From: Kiritimatiellia bacterium
GTDB taxonomy: Bacteria > Verrucomicrobiota > Kiritimatiellia > RFP12 > UBA3636
DNA: 13,268 nucleotides
Reading direction: 5' to 3'
NCBI GenBank assembly: GCA_016295275.1
Contig: JAEDLN010000042.1
Location: 1 to 13,268, forward strand
Of this stretch, positions 6,738 through 13,268 are shown piece after piece; the stretch's first letter is position 1, and every line of letters starts with the position of its first letter. The notes beneath the pieces were generated by a model. The model searched no databases. It was not told where the DNA came from and saw nothing but the letters and a program-made list of their open reading frames with translations. The position numbers and the translations under genes are program-made.

Positions 6738-9700
6738 ATGAAACCTCGTCTATTATTGTCCCTCTTGTCGTCGGTTTCCACCCTGTTCGCGGAAACCATT
6801 ACGGAACCGGTTCGCACCCTCCCGATTCTCGAAAAAACAGATGTTTTGGTCGTCGGCGGCGGCTATGCCGCAGCCGCTGCCGCCCTCGAAGCAAAGTCCG
6901 CAGGGGCAAATGTTTTTGTCGTGATGCCACGACAAAATCCGGCCGACGATTTGATCTCCACCCGGCAATTGTGGGCCAATGATGACGATGAAGGGCTGGA
7001 GGATTCGCTGATTGCCAATGTCTTTCCGACACTGAACCGCGCCACCTTTACCTACCTCCCGTCAATCGCCGCCGTCAGTCCTCACGAGGATGACCAGCAC
7101 AACATTCTCAAAGATGGCGTCTGGAACGATGCCACCAACAATAGCGCCCAATACGGTACAAAGGACGAACCCTGCTCGGAGGTGACCCTGACGGTGAAAC
7201 CGGTATCCGGAGACTACAACATCACCTGCATCAAGCTCTGCTACTACACCGGTGGCGGCGATTACGGCGGATACGGAACGGGCGCGCTGTCCGTCATGGC
7301 AGATGGCACGGCAATCGACGGAACCTATTCGAATACAAGCGCGTCCACCTACAAGGTTATCGTCTTTACGCCGACAACCCCGATTCCCGCTTCCACGCAA
7401 CTGTCGCTGGTGGCGACGACGGCAGAGAATTGCGTCCGCCAGCTCATCGGCGAAATCATCCTGGAAACGGATACCACGACGGTCCAGGCATCCACAAAGC
7501 CGACGATGCTCTTCCAAGCCATCGACAAGGCCCTGATCGCCGCCGGTATCCCGTATTTCACGGGTTCACCGGTCTGCGATATCGTGCGCGACGCCAACGG
7601 CGCTCCCGTAGGTGTCGTGGTGGCAAACCGCAGCGGCCGCCAAATCATTACCGCAAAAGCCATCGTCGATGCAACGGAATGGGGTAATGTCGCACGGAAG
7701 ACGGTACCTCTGCGGACCGGTCCGGAAACAACCGCTTTCACCCAGGTCGTGACGCTCTCGAAAGACGCCGATCTTTCGGCACTTCCCGAAGGGTATACGT
7801 TCGAGGAAAAGCCTTGCCAGATTACCTCGGTGACCATTGCCGACAACAAACCCTCGAATGGGGCGCCGTCCAGCTATGTCACCAAAACAGTTGCCTTCAC
7901 AAAGTCCTTCCCGCTCGCTTCTACGGACTATCGGAAGGTGAACGAAATCTTGAACACCATGCGGACCGATCTCTGGCAGGTATCCGTAGCCGATTGGTCG
8001 GAAAAGCCATTTTTCGTTCCGCCGGAATCCATTGTCGGCCGGACAGACGACCCGTATCGCCCCGAAGGAATCGACAATCTCTTCGTGGCCGGTATGTTGG
8101 CCGATGTCTCGCGCGAGGAAGCCAAGCGTCTTTCCTATCTCGGCGTATCGGTTGCGCTGGGTCGTCAACTGGGCGCCGCCGCAGCCGCCTACGCGGCAAC
8201 CGCAACGGATGTCGTACCGGCGTCCTACAATGCGCCGGCAGATTCCTCCGTTGCCACAACCGGTGCCGTCGTGCGCGAACGCGTTACGCGCCCGCTCCAT
8301 GTCGGCACCGCTATTGACGAGCAGACGCTGCCGGAAACCGAACTGCCGATTCTCGATGATGTCGATGTCGTCATCGTCGGCGGCGGTACGGCCGGCGGTC
8401 CCGCCGCCATCGGTGCCGCCAGCGAAGGAAAGCGCGTCCTGCTGATCGAATGGCTCTATTGCCTGGGCGGAACAACGACGGAAGGTCGCATCGGCACCTA
8501 TTACCACGGTTTGGATCGCGGTTTCTCTAGCGCCGTAATCGACGCGGGAACCCGCAAGGCAAATGCCATCGGTTGGGTCCTCTCGGAAACAAAGAGCGAA
8601 TGGTTCCGCCATACGGCCATGACAAACGGGGCTACCGTTCTGTACGGCTCCTTTGTCGAAGGTGCTTTGATGGACGGAACGGATGAACAGAACCGCGCAA
8701 AGGTGCGGGGCGTCGTAGTTGTCCTGCCCGATGGTACACGCGGTGTCGTCAAGGCAAAGGTTGTCGTCGATTCAACGGGTAATGCGGATGTCGCGGCAGC
8801 GGCCGGCGCCGAAACATGCTTCCTCTCCCCGACCGAATTCGCCATGCAAGGAAGCGCCGCCTCCCCGCACCAGCCGGGACGCAGCTACTACAATACGGAT
8901 GTCGGATTCCTGAATTCACCCGATGCCGGCGACCTTTTCACCTTCGCCCTCCGGGCCCGTCTGGGTGTCCCAGCCGATAAAAACTGGAACCTCTCCCATG
9001 TCCACGTGGGTGCACGCGAACGCCGCCGTATCGTCGGCGACTACACGGTAACCCCGGAAGACGAATTGATCGACAAACGCTACTACGACACCATCATGCA
9101 CGGTCAGAGCGACTACGATATGCACGGCTTCTCGACAACGCCGCTGATGATGTTCCACAACCGCCCGAAAGGTCAACAGTATCTCGCCGATGTCCCCTAC
9201 CGCGCACTCTTGCCGCGTAACCTCGACGGCATGCTCGTAACCGGCCTGGCCATCAGCGCAGACCGCGACGCCTTGCCAATTATTCGAATGCAACGGGACG
9301 TGCAAAACCAAGGCTATGCCGCCGGACTCGCCGCCGCAGCCGCCGCCGACGCGGGTGCAACCCGCGCCATTGATATCAAGGCCCTGCAACGGAAACTCGT
9401 TGACATGAAAAACCTCGGCGATCGCGTCCTGACCGATGTCGATTCCACATACGATGCGGAAAAGGTCCAGGCCGCCGTCGATGCGCTGGATGTCGATTTT
9501 CTCAATCTCCCGTGGATCCTCGCCTACCCGACCGAATCCCTCCCGCTCCTGCAAATTGCTTTTGCCGCCGCCGAAGATGGCTCCGATCATCAGAAGGCCC
9601 TCGCATGTGCGCTCCTCCTGCTCGGAGACGAAACGGGCTTTTCCGTTGTGGCTGAGGCGTTCAAGGTGGCGGATGTTACGGCCGGCACCAACTTCAAGGG

Positions 9701-11096
9701 CCTCGGAAACTACGGCCGCCAAACGTCCGAATTCGACTATTTGATGTACGCCTTGATGCACAGCAAGAATTCATCGGTGCCGGCCATAATTGCACGCCGG
9801 ATTCCCGATTTCGTTGCCGATACGACAACGCGGACCATTATGCCGCTGTCCCATTTCCGCATGGCGACACTCGCCGCGGAATCACTCGCTTCGGAACGGA
9901 TTTCCGCTCAGCTTACAGCCCTTCTCCCGCGTAATGGAGCCCTCTCGAATTGCTACAAAACCGATCCGATTGCCGCTGTATCCTATAGCTCGGAAAACGC
10001 GATGGATACGGAACGCACACAGGCCATTCGCGAAATCGCTCACCTGCGGACCCGTTACCGCTTCGGCGACGAAGAGGCAAAGTCCAGCCTGGAAGCCTAT
10101 CTCAACGATTACCGGACCATCTACGCTTCGTTCGCGGCTATGGCTCTCGAACAACCCCAACTCGGTAAGACAATCGGCAAGTGGTCCGATCCGGATACGC
10201 TCGTCCTGAATCTCGGAACCCCGCAGGAACCCTCTACCCTGGAAGGACGAGTCAAGGTCGATGACGCTATTGTTCAAATCGTCGGTGCAGCCAATATTGC
10301 CGGCTCAAGCGCTTCTTTCTCGCTCGTCGAAGAGGGTAGCTTTGAACCCTCGTCTTCCTTGCTCCCCAATTCCGCCCCGAGCGGTCGCGATAAACGCGGC
10401 TCCGCCGCTACGGCACTTTTCTCCGGATGGACATTCGCCAACACCATGAGCGGTATCGCAACGGATAACAGCTACTTCATGGAAGTCACCGGCAGTGATA
10501 TCGTGCGGACGGAAAATCTGCCCAACTCGGGCGATCACTCGGCATTCGTCGCCTACAAGAACTCGCAAGGCCAGATCAAACGCACCATCACAATCGAAGA
10601 AGCCGCCTCCTATCGTCTCTCGTTCTATATGGGGTCCCGCACCTACAGCGGAAAAACCTACAACGCCTGCCTCATCACCAAATTCAACGACGCGGTCATC
10701 GATACCTATCCCAAAACGGCCGCACAGGTACCATCGTGGACCCTACGCGATATCGCCCTCGGAGAACTGCAGCCGGGTAGCTATACGCTGACGTTTACGG
10801 TGCCGGCAGACCAAGGCGAACTTTGGAATATGCTCGATCTCGTTAAAATCGGGAAAGTGAACGAATCCATTACAGCGACATCTTTCGACCGGAACCAGTT
10901 CAGGAATCTCTTCTTGAACATCGGCACCAATACGACACTCTCGCTGGATCTCGATCGCCTCGATCCGGTACAGATCGGCGGCCTGTCGGTCAACGGCACC
11001 GGCATCGTAGGTCTTGTCGATGACTCCGCAGCCTACGCCGAGGGAATCGGTGCCTTGGACATTTCCGCCCTCCCGTTGGCTATTATCCTGAAATAA
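6738..11096 (+). CDS. giant secreted protein with two tandem FAD-dependent oxidoreductase modules
   Basis: A 1452-residue protein with signal peptide MKPRLLLSLLSSVSTLFA (no twin arginine). The ATG at 6738 is preferred over the in-frame TTG at 6708, which lies inside the promoter. Module 1: Rossmann strand TDVLVVGGG with G40-G41-G42 but A45 in place of the third glycine; a beta-rich insert at about 105-245; a substrate/FAD region from about 255 (PTMLFQAIDKAL), DATEWGN near 310; and a C-terminal FAD strand NLFVAGMLADVS near 446. Module 2: DVVIVGGGTAGG with intact G548-x-G550-x-x-G553, then LYCLGGTTTEGRIG, VVVDSTGNADVAAAAG near 675, and GMLVTGLAISADRDALPIIR near 831. The short run LPIL(E/D) before each Rossmann strand suggests internal duplication. 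Residues about 870-1180 look helical, HEAT-like. Residues about 1227-1375 resemble a carbohydrate-binding beta-sandwich; a short beta tail follows. Family resemblance: FAD_oxidored-type proteins abundant in polysaccharide-degrading PVC bacteria. Substrate unknown. Transcribed alone. Confidence 0.8.
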   Translation: MKPRLLLSLLSSVSTLFAETITEPVRTLPILEKTDVLVVGGGYAAAAAALEAKSAGANVFVVMPRQNPADDLISTRQLWANDDDEGLEDSLIANVFPTLNRATFTYLPSIAAVSPHEDDQHNILKDGVWNDATNNSAQYGTKDEPCSEVTLTVKPVSGDYNITCIKLCYYTGGGDYGGYGTGALSVMADGTAIDGTYSNTSASTYKVIVFTPTTPIPASTQLSLVATTAENCVRQLIGEIILETDTTTVQASTKPTMLFQAIDKALIAAGIPYFTGSPVCDIVRDANGAPVGVVVANRSGRQIITAKAIVDATEWGNVARKTVPLRTGPETTAFTQVVTLSKDADLSALPEGYTFEEKPCQITSVTIADNKPSNGAPSSYVTKTVAFTKSFPLASTDYRKVNEILNTMRTDLWQVSVADWSEKPFFVPPESIVGRTDDPYRPEGIDNLFVAGMLADVSREEAKRLSYLGVSVALGRQLGAAAAAYAATATDVVPASYNAPADSSVATTGAVVRERVTRPLHVGTAIDEQTLPETELPILDDVDVVIVGGGTAGGPAAIGAASEGKRVLLIEWLYCLGGTTTEGRIGTYYHGLDRGFSSAVIDAGTRKANAIGWVLSETKSEWFRHTAMTNGATVLYGSFVEGALMDGTDEQNRAKVRGVVVVLPDGTRGVVKAKVVVDSTGNADVAAAAGAETCFLSPTEFAMQGSAASPHQPGRSYYNTDVGFLNSPDAGDLFTFALRARLGVPADKNWNLSHVHVGARERRRIVGDYTVTPEDELIDKRYYDTIMHGQSDYDMHGFSTTPLMMFHNRPKGQQYLADVPYRALLPRNLDGMLVTGLAISADRDALPIIRMQRDVQNQGYAAGLAAAAAADAGATRAIDIKALQRKLVDMKNLGDRVLTDVDSTYDAEKVQAAVDALDVDFLNLPWILAYPTESLPLLQIAFAAAEDGSDHQKALACALLLLGDETGFSVVAEAFKVADVTAGTNFKGLGNYGRQTSEFDYLMYALMHSKNSSVPAIIARRIPDFVADTTTRTIMPLSHFRMATLAAESLASERISAQLTALLPRNGALSNCYKTDPIAAVSYSSENAMDTERTQAIREIAHLRTRYRFGDEEAKSSLEAYLNDYRTIYASFAAMALEQPQLGKTIGKWSDPDTLVLNLGTPQEPSTLEGRVKVDDAIVQIVGAANIAGSSASFSLVEEGSFEPSSSLLPNSAPSGRDKRGSAATALFSGWTFANTMSGIATDNSYFMEVTGSDIVRTENLPNSGDHSAFVAYKNSQGQIKRTITIEEAASYRLSFYMGSRTYSGKTYNACLITKFNDAVIDTYPKTAAQVPSWTLRDIALGELQPGSYTLTFTVPADQGELWNMLDLVKIGKVNESITATSFDRNQFRNLFLNIGTNTTLSLDLDRLDPVQIGGLSVNGTGIVGLVDDSAAYAEGIGALDISALPLAIILK

Positions 11097-11118
11097 GGCC
11101 ACCTCCCCCTCCGTAAAA

Positions 11119-11138
11119 CGGGAGAGGATACTCTCCCG
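11119..11138 (+). other. hairpin just ahead of the terminator
   Basis: CGGGAGAG (11119-11126) pairs perfectly with CTCTCCCG (11131-11138) around a GATA loop. It starts 22 bases after the oxidoreductase stop and has no T run, so it is more likely a 3'-end stabilising stem than a terminator by itself. Confidence 0.6.
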
Positions 11139-11147
11139 CTCAAGCCA

Positions 11148-11178
11148 AACGCGCCGGTTCCCCACCGGCGCGTTCTTT
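11148..11178 (+). terminator. intrinsic terminator interrupted by a group II intron
   Basis: AACGCGCCGGT (11148-11158) pairs perfectly with ACCGGCGCGTT (11164-11174) around TCCCC, followed by CTTT (11175-11178). The T-tract then stops because the intron begins at 11179; it continues as TTT at 13055 after the intron. The rejoined tail would read TTCTTTTTT, a good terminator tail for the oxidoreductase gene. Confidence 0.85.
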
Positions 11179-11584
11179 GTGTACGCAGGACATGACACAT
11201 CATCTGGAGTGAAAGTCTCCAATGAGCCAGTTAGGAGGAATCAAATAGCCGAAGACAAGTTTGCGCCCGCGAGGGCGCGGATGAAGGAAGTTGGAAGCGA
11301 AGTTCGGAGGACACGAACAGAAAATGGATACAAGGCCTACTCGCGGGCAAGCCTGCACTACAAGGCAAAGCCCCAACCCTAACCGTAGCGAGGTGGTAAA
11401 TCCATGTCCCGCCGGGCGAAAGATGTGTGTCTTATTCCTGGAGGTCTCCATAATCCGCTTGAAAGGGCTAATGGCGTTGGCGACAGCGCAGTAAGGGTTG
11501 AGGAGAAGTCAGCAGAAGCCATAGTAGTTGTCCTTGGCAACGAAGGGCGGAATTGGTCATGAAGTCACGAGATAACGAAACCAC
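11179..11584 (+). ncRNA. group II intron RNA, 5' domains I-III
   Basis: These 406 bases contain no gene; short open frames are incidental. They would fold as domains I to III of the ribozyme. GGAGTGAAAGTCTCC (11212-11226) is a stem near the 5' end of the same style as in characterised IIC introns. AAAGA at 11419-11423 is complementary to TCTTT (11174-11178), the last five bases of the 5' exon, and is a candidate EBS1. The domain III-like core is at 11505-11526. Full folding was not computed. Confidence 0.8.
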
Positions 11585-12985
11585 ATGGGCAGAAAGAGGA
11601 AGATAAACGACTTGGAAGGTCAAATGACTTTGCCGTTTGACTGGCAACGCAACTTGCCGAGCGAGGGCGGGGAAGTGAACTCCCGTTTGGCGTTTTGGCA
11701 AGATTCTCAAAAGTCCATGGAGGGGAAACACGAACTCGGAGACACGGGAAAACTCTTGGAGAAAGCGGCTCATGCCAGCAATCTCTGGGAGGCGTGGGTG
11801 CGCGTTAGAGCCAACAAGGGGTCGGCAGGAATCGACGGGGAAACCATCGAGGACTTCGACAAGAAGGCACTGGGGCACATCCTTGAAATACAAAAGCGAC
11901 TGCTTGCGGAGCAATACAAGCCTGTCGAGGTCAGAGGGGTTCAAATCCCGAAGCCGAACGGCGGAACGCGGCAGTTGGGAATACCCACGGTGAAAGACCG
12001 AATCGTACAACAGGCTGTGGCGCAAATCCTCAGTCCGCTATACGAAAGGGTGTTCTCGGAATCGAGTTTCGGCTTTCGACCGAATCGAAGTGCGCACCAA
12101 GCCTTGAAGCAAGGAAGTGCGTATGTGGCGGAGGGCTATTCAACAGTGGTAGACCTCGACCTCGAAAAGTTCTTCGACAAGGTAAACCACGCGAGACTCA
12201 TGGCAAGACTGGCAAGGGACATAAAGGACGGTCGCCTGCTGCGATTGATCCTCAAGTTCCTCAAGGCAGGTCTCATGCAAAATGGCGTATGCCGCAGAAG
12301 AGAAGAGGGAACTCCGCAAGGAGGACCACTGTCTCCGTTGCTGGCAAACATCGTCCTTGACGAACTCGACAAGGAACTGGAGCGCAGAGGGCATAAATTC
12401 TGCCGATATGCGGACGACTGCAACATCTACGTGAAGTCGCAGAAGGCGGGTGAAAGAGTGATGGAGAGCATAAAGCGATTCATTGAACGGAAACTCAGAC
12501 TGAAGGTGAACGAAGCGAAGAGCAAAGTCGCCAAATCAAGGGAATGCGCGTTTCTCGGCTACACAATCGGAAGCGGCGGCAAACTCTGGATAGCCAAGAA
12601 GAGCAAGGAGAGGATGAAGAAACGCATAAAGGAACTGACGCGGCGAAATCGCGGAAGGAGACTGGAAGCCATAATCGGGGAGTTGAACAAGACACTTGGC
12701 GGATGGCTAGTCTATTTCAGACTTGCAAACGCGAAGAGTTGGTGCAAGGAAACCGAACAATGGCTACGGCGCAAACTGCGGTGCTACCGTCTGAAACAAT
12801 GCAAGCGGCGCATAGGAATCGCGAGATTCCTCATGGAGAACGGTTGCATGGAATATCAAGCATGGGAACTCGCAATGAGCCGAAAGGGATGGTATCGAAT
12901 GGCACTGTCCCCGCAGGCTAACAAGGTCATGGGGATTGAATGGTTTAGGACTCTCGGACTTAAGCCGCTTGTATTACCGACATGA
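11585..12985 (+). CDS. ltrA: group II intron reverse transcriptase/maturase, class C type
   Basis: A 466-residue intron-encoded protein. It binds the intron RNA, assists splicing and copies it into the target DNA. The RT fingers and palm run from about residue 60 to 330: KGSAGIDGETI near 78, PKPNGGTRQLGIPTVKDRIV near 123, SFGFRPNRSAHQAL near 161, DLDLEKFFDKVNHARL near 190, EGTPQGGPLSPLLAN near 238 and the catalytic YADD at 275-278. Next come the thumb/maturase domain X, with GWLVYFRLANAKSWC and a basic RRKLRCYRLKQCKRR helix, and the short C-terminal AMSRKGWYRMA segment. No HNH endonuclease follows, as expected for class C. The stop codon is five bases before domain V. The first 45 residues are weakly conserved and a later start is possible; no strong ribosome binding site is visible. 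Confidence 0.92.
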   Translation: MGRKRKINDLEGQMTLPFDWQRNLPSEGGEVNSRLAFWQDSQKSMEGKHELGDTGKLLEKAAHASNLWEAWVRVRANKGSAGIDGETIEDFDKKALGHILEIQKRLLAEQYKPVEVRGVQIPKPNGGTRQLGIPTVKDRIVQQAVAQILSPLYERVFSESSFGFRPNRSAHQALKQGSAYVAEGYSTVVDLDLEKFFDKVNHARLMARLARDIKDGRLLRLILKFLKAGLMQNGVCRRREEGTPQGGPLSPLLANIVLDELDKELERRGHKFCRYADDCNIYVKSQKAGERVMESIKRFIERKLRLKVNEAKSKVAKSRECAFLGYTIGSGGKLWIAKKSKERMKKRIKELTRRNRGRRLEAIIGELNKTLGGWLVYFRLANAKSWCKETEQWLRRKLRCYRLKQCKRRIGIARFLMENGCMEYQAWELAMSRKGWYRMALSPQANKVMGIEWFRTLGLKPLVLPT

Positions 12986-12990
12986 ACGAA

Positions 12991-13024
12991 ACCGCGGGGT
13001 GCCATAAAAGGCATGCCCCGTGGT
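12991..13024 (+). ncRNA. group II intron domain V, catalytic hairpin
   Basis: ACCGCGGGG pairs with CCCCGTGGT (one G-T wobble at the fourth pair), then TGCC pairs with GGCA around ATAAAA, with a two-base TG bulge on the 3' strand. The CGC at 12993-12995, with the wobble at its central G, is the catalytic triad typical of group IIC; most other classes have AGC. The terminal loop has six bases rather than a GNRA-like tetraloop. Confidence 0.88.
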
Positions 13025-13054
13025 GTGAGAGGGGGAGAAATCCCCCTACTCGAT
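13025..13054 (+). ncRNA. group II intron domain VI with bulged branch-point A
   Basis: GAG-A-GGGGGA pairs with TCCCCC-T-CTC around a GAAA loop, leaving A13048 bulged on the 3' strand. It is followed by CTCGAT, placing the branch point seven bases from the intron end, the usual spacing. GTGAGAG directly after domain V is the normal V-VI joint in IIC introns. Confidence 0.85.
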
Positions 13055-13093
13055 TTTCCCCTCTGCCCCTGCCCGCTCCACTCGCCCCGATAC

Positions 13094-13130
13094 AAAAAAA
13101 AAAAAAATCCCCGCACAATACCGTGCGGGG
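13094..13130 (-). terminator. minus-strand intrinsic terminator with 13-base T run
   Basis: TCCCCGCAC (13107-13115) pairs perfectly with GTGCGGGGA (13122-13130) around six bases. On the minus strand it is followed by 13 T (A13094-13106 on plus). On the plus strand CAACCAAACC follows, so it should not work in that direction. No minus-strand gene is seen upstream of it within the window. Confidence 0.75.
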
Positions 13131-13156
13131 ACAACCAAACCACCAAATTATTGTCA

Positions 13157-13185
13157 TGGACAAAATAAGAGCAGTATGATATAAT
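13157..13185 (+). promoter_or_regulatory. strong sigma70-type promoter, near-leaderless
   Basis: TGGACA (13157-13162) and a perfect TATAAT (13180-13185) with a 17-bp spacer. An overlapping alternative is TTGTCA (13151-13156) with TATGAT (13175-13180) at 18 bp. The ATG at 13193 begins eight bases after the -10 box, so the mRNA would have essentially no leader. Confidence 0.7.
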
Positions 13186-13192
13186 ATGCGGC

Positions 13193-13268
13193 ATGAAACA
13201 CAATCCACATACGCTCATCAATGTCCAGGCGCTTTCGGAGCCGCAGCGGGCGAAGCACCGGCGCAAGG
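13193..13268 (+). CDS. start of an unknown gene, cut by the window edge
   Basis: An open frame from ATG at 13193 to the window end gives 25 codons (MKHNPHTLINVQALSEPQRA, then a basic KHRRK). I do not recognise it. The start is supported only by the strong promoter immediately upstream; there is no Shine-Dalgarno sequence. The basic residues could mean a DNA-binding or transposase N-terminus, which cannot be judged from this length. Confidence 0.45.
   Translation, partial: MKHNPHTLINVQALSEPQRAKHRRK

Larger units (their letters stand above)
11179..13054 (+). mobile_element. group IIC intron with encoded reverse transcriptase, about 1876 nt
   Basis: The 5' end GTGTACG fits the GUGYG-like start of group II introns. 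The segment 11505-11526 (GAAGTCAGCAGAAG, then CCATAGTA) is a typical bacterial intron core sequence upstream of the ORF. The maturase occupies domain IV, and domains V and VI follow directly. The 3' end reads CTCGAT, an AY end seven bases including the bulged A. Domain V with a CGC triad, the lack of an endonuclease domain, and insertion into the tail of an intrinsic terminator in the same orientation are all group IIC traits. Both splice boundaries can be placed and the RT motif is intact, so it looks complete and possibly active. Confidence 0.9.

Noticed and set aside
7566..8612. 348-codon minus-strand frame inside the oxidoreductase gene
   Set aside because: It lies fully antisense to conserved FAD motifs and has no domain, promoter or ribosome binding site of its own.
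11200..11500. Small genes in the intron 5' region
   Set aside because: Short open frames on both strands coincide with structured intron RNA, overlap each other and show no protein features.
13094..13130. Left end of an IS200/IS605-type element, based on the hairpin upstream of the edge gene
   Set aside because: Only 25 codons of the gene are visible and they do not match a transposase I know; a hairpin plus T13 is better explained as a terminator.
1..13268. CRISPR array, tRNA or rRNA genes
   Set aside because: No regularly spaced direct repeats, cloverleaf-like segment or conserved rRNA stretch was seen on either strand.

Overview
The window reads as a piece of a Gram-negative chromosome of about 55-58 % G+C. 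It carries an envelope gene cluster and two mobile elements. The exported FecR-like protein, the membrane-anchored PpiD/SurA-type foldase, the heptosyltransferase-type glycosyltransferase and the very large secreted FAD oxidoreductase together recall the PVC group (Verrucomicrobiota, especially Kiritimatiellae-like gut lineages). That placement is an inference from protein style, not from a marker gene.

Layout, left to right. Bases 1-143 are a very G-rich edge without an assignable gene. A strong sigma70-type promoter (144-172) drives a FecR-domain protein (217-1341), closely followed by an exported protein of unknown function (1415-2215) and a PpiD-like periplasmic foldase (2366-4045), which ends at an intrinsic terminator (4066-4098). 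A family 9 glycosyltransferase (4155-5228), of the LPS heptosyltransferase type, follows. Its last 23 codons lie inside an inserted IS4-family element (5158-6691). The IS has perfect 16-bp inverted ends, and its transposase (minus strand, 5292-6566) is broken by one ochre codon directly before the Y-R-E-K catalytic signature.

Right of the IS, a promoter whose -10 box lies 8 bp before the ATG drives a 1452-residue secreted protein (6738-11096) with two tandem FAD/NAD-binding oxidoreductase modules, helical repeats and a C-terminal beta-sandwich. It ends at two hairpins, the second an 11-bp intrinsic terminator. The T-tract of that terminator is split by a complete-looking group IIC intron (11179-13054) with its reverse transcriptase/maturase (11585-12985), domain V and domain VI. 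The last 200 bases hold an opposite-facing terminator with a 13-base A run, another near-leaderless promoter, and the first 25 codons of a gene cut by the window edge.

How it works together: the three left genes plausibly serve envelope assembly, and the glycosyltransferase adds sugars to LPS core or a similar glycan. The large oxidoreductase is probably exported and sugar-related. The IS and the intron are later arrivals: one altered the tail of a gene, the other landed in a terminator, the usual target of IIC introns. Base composition of the coding strand changes across the IS (G/T-rich to the left, C/A-rich to the right), and no target duplication is visible, so the IS may mark a rearrangement junction.

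I found no clearly new defence or mobile system. The most rewarding items are the double-FAD secreted protein, the near-leaderless promoter layout, the IS-altered glycosyltransferase tail and the intron/terminator arrangement.
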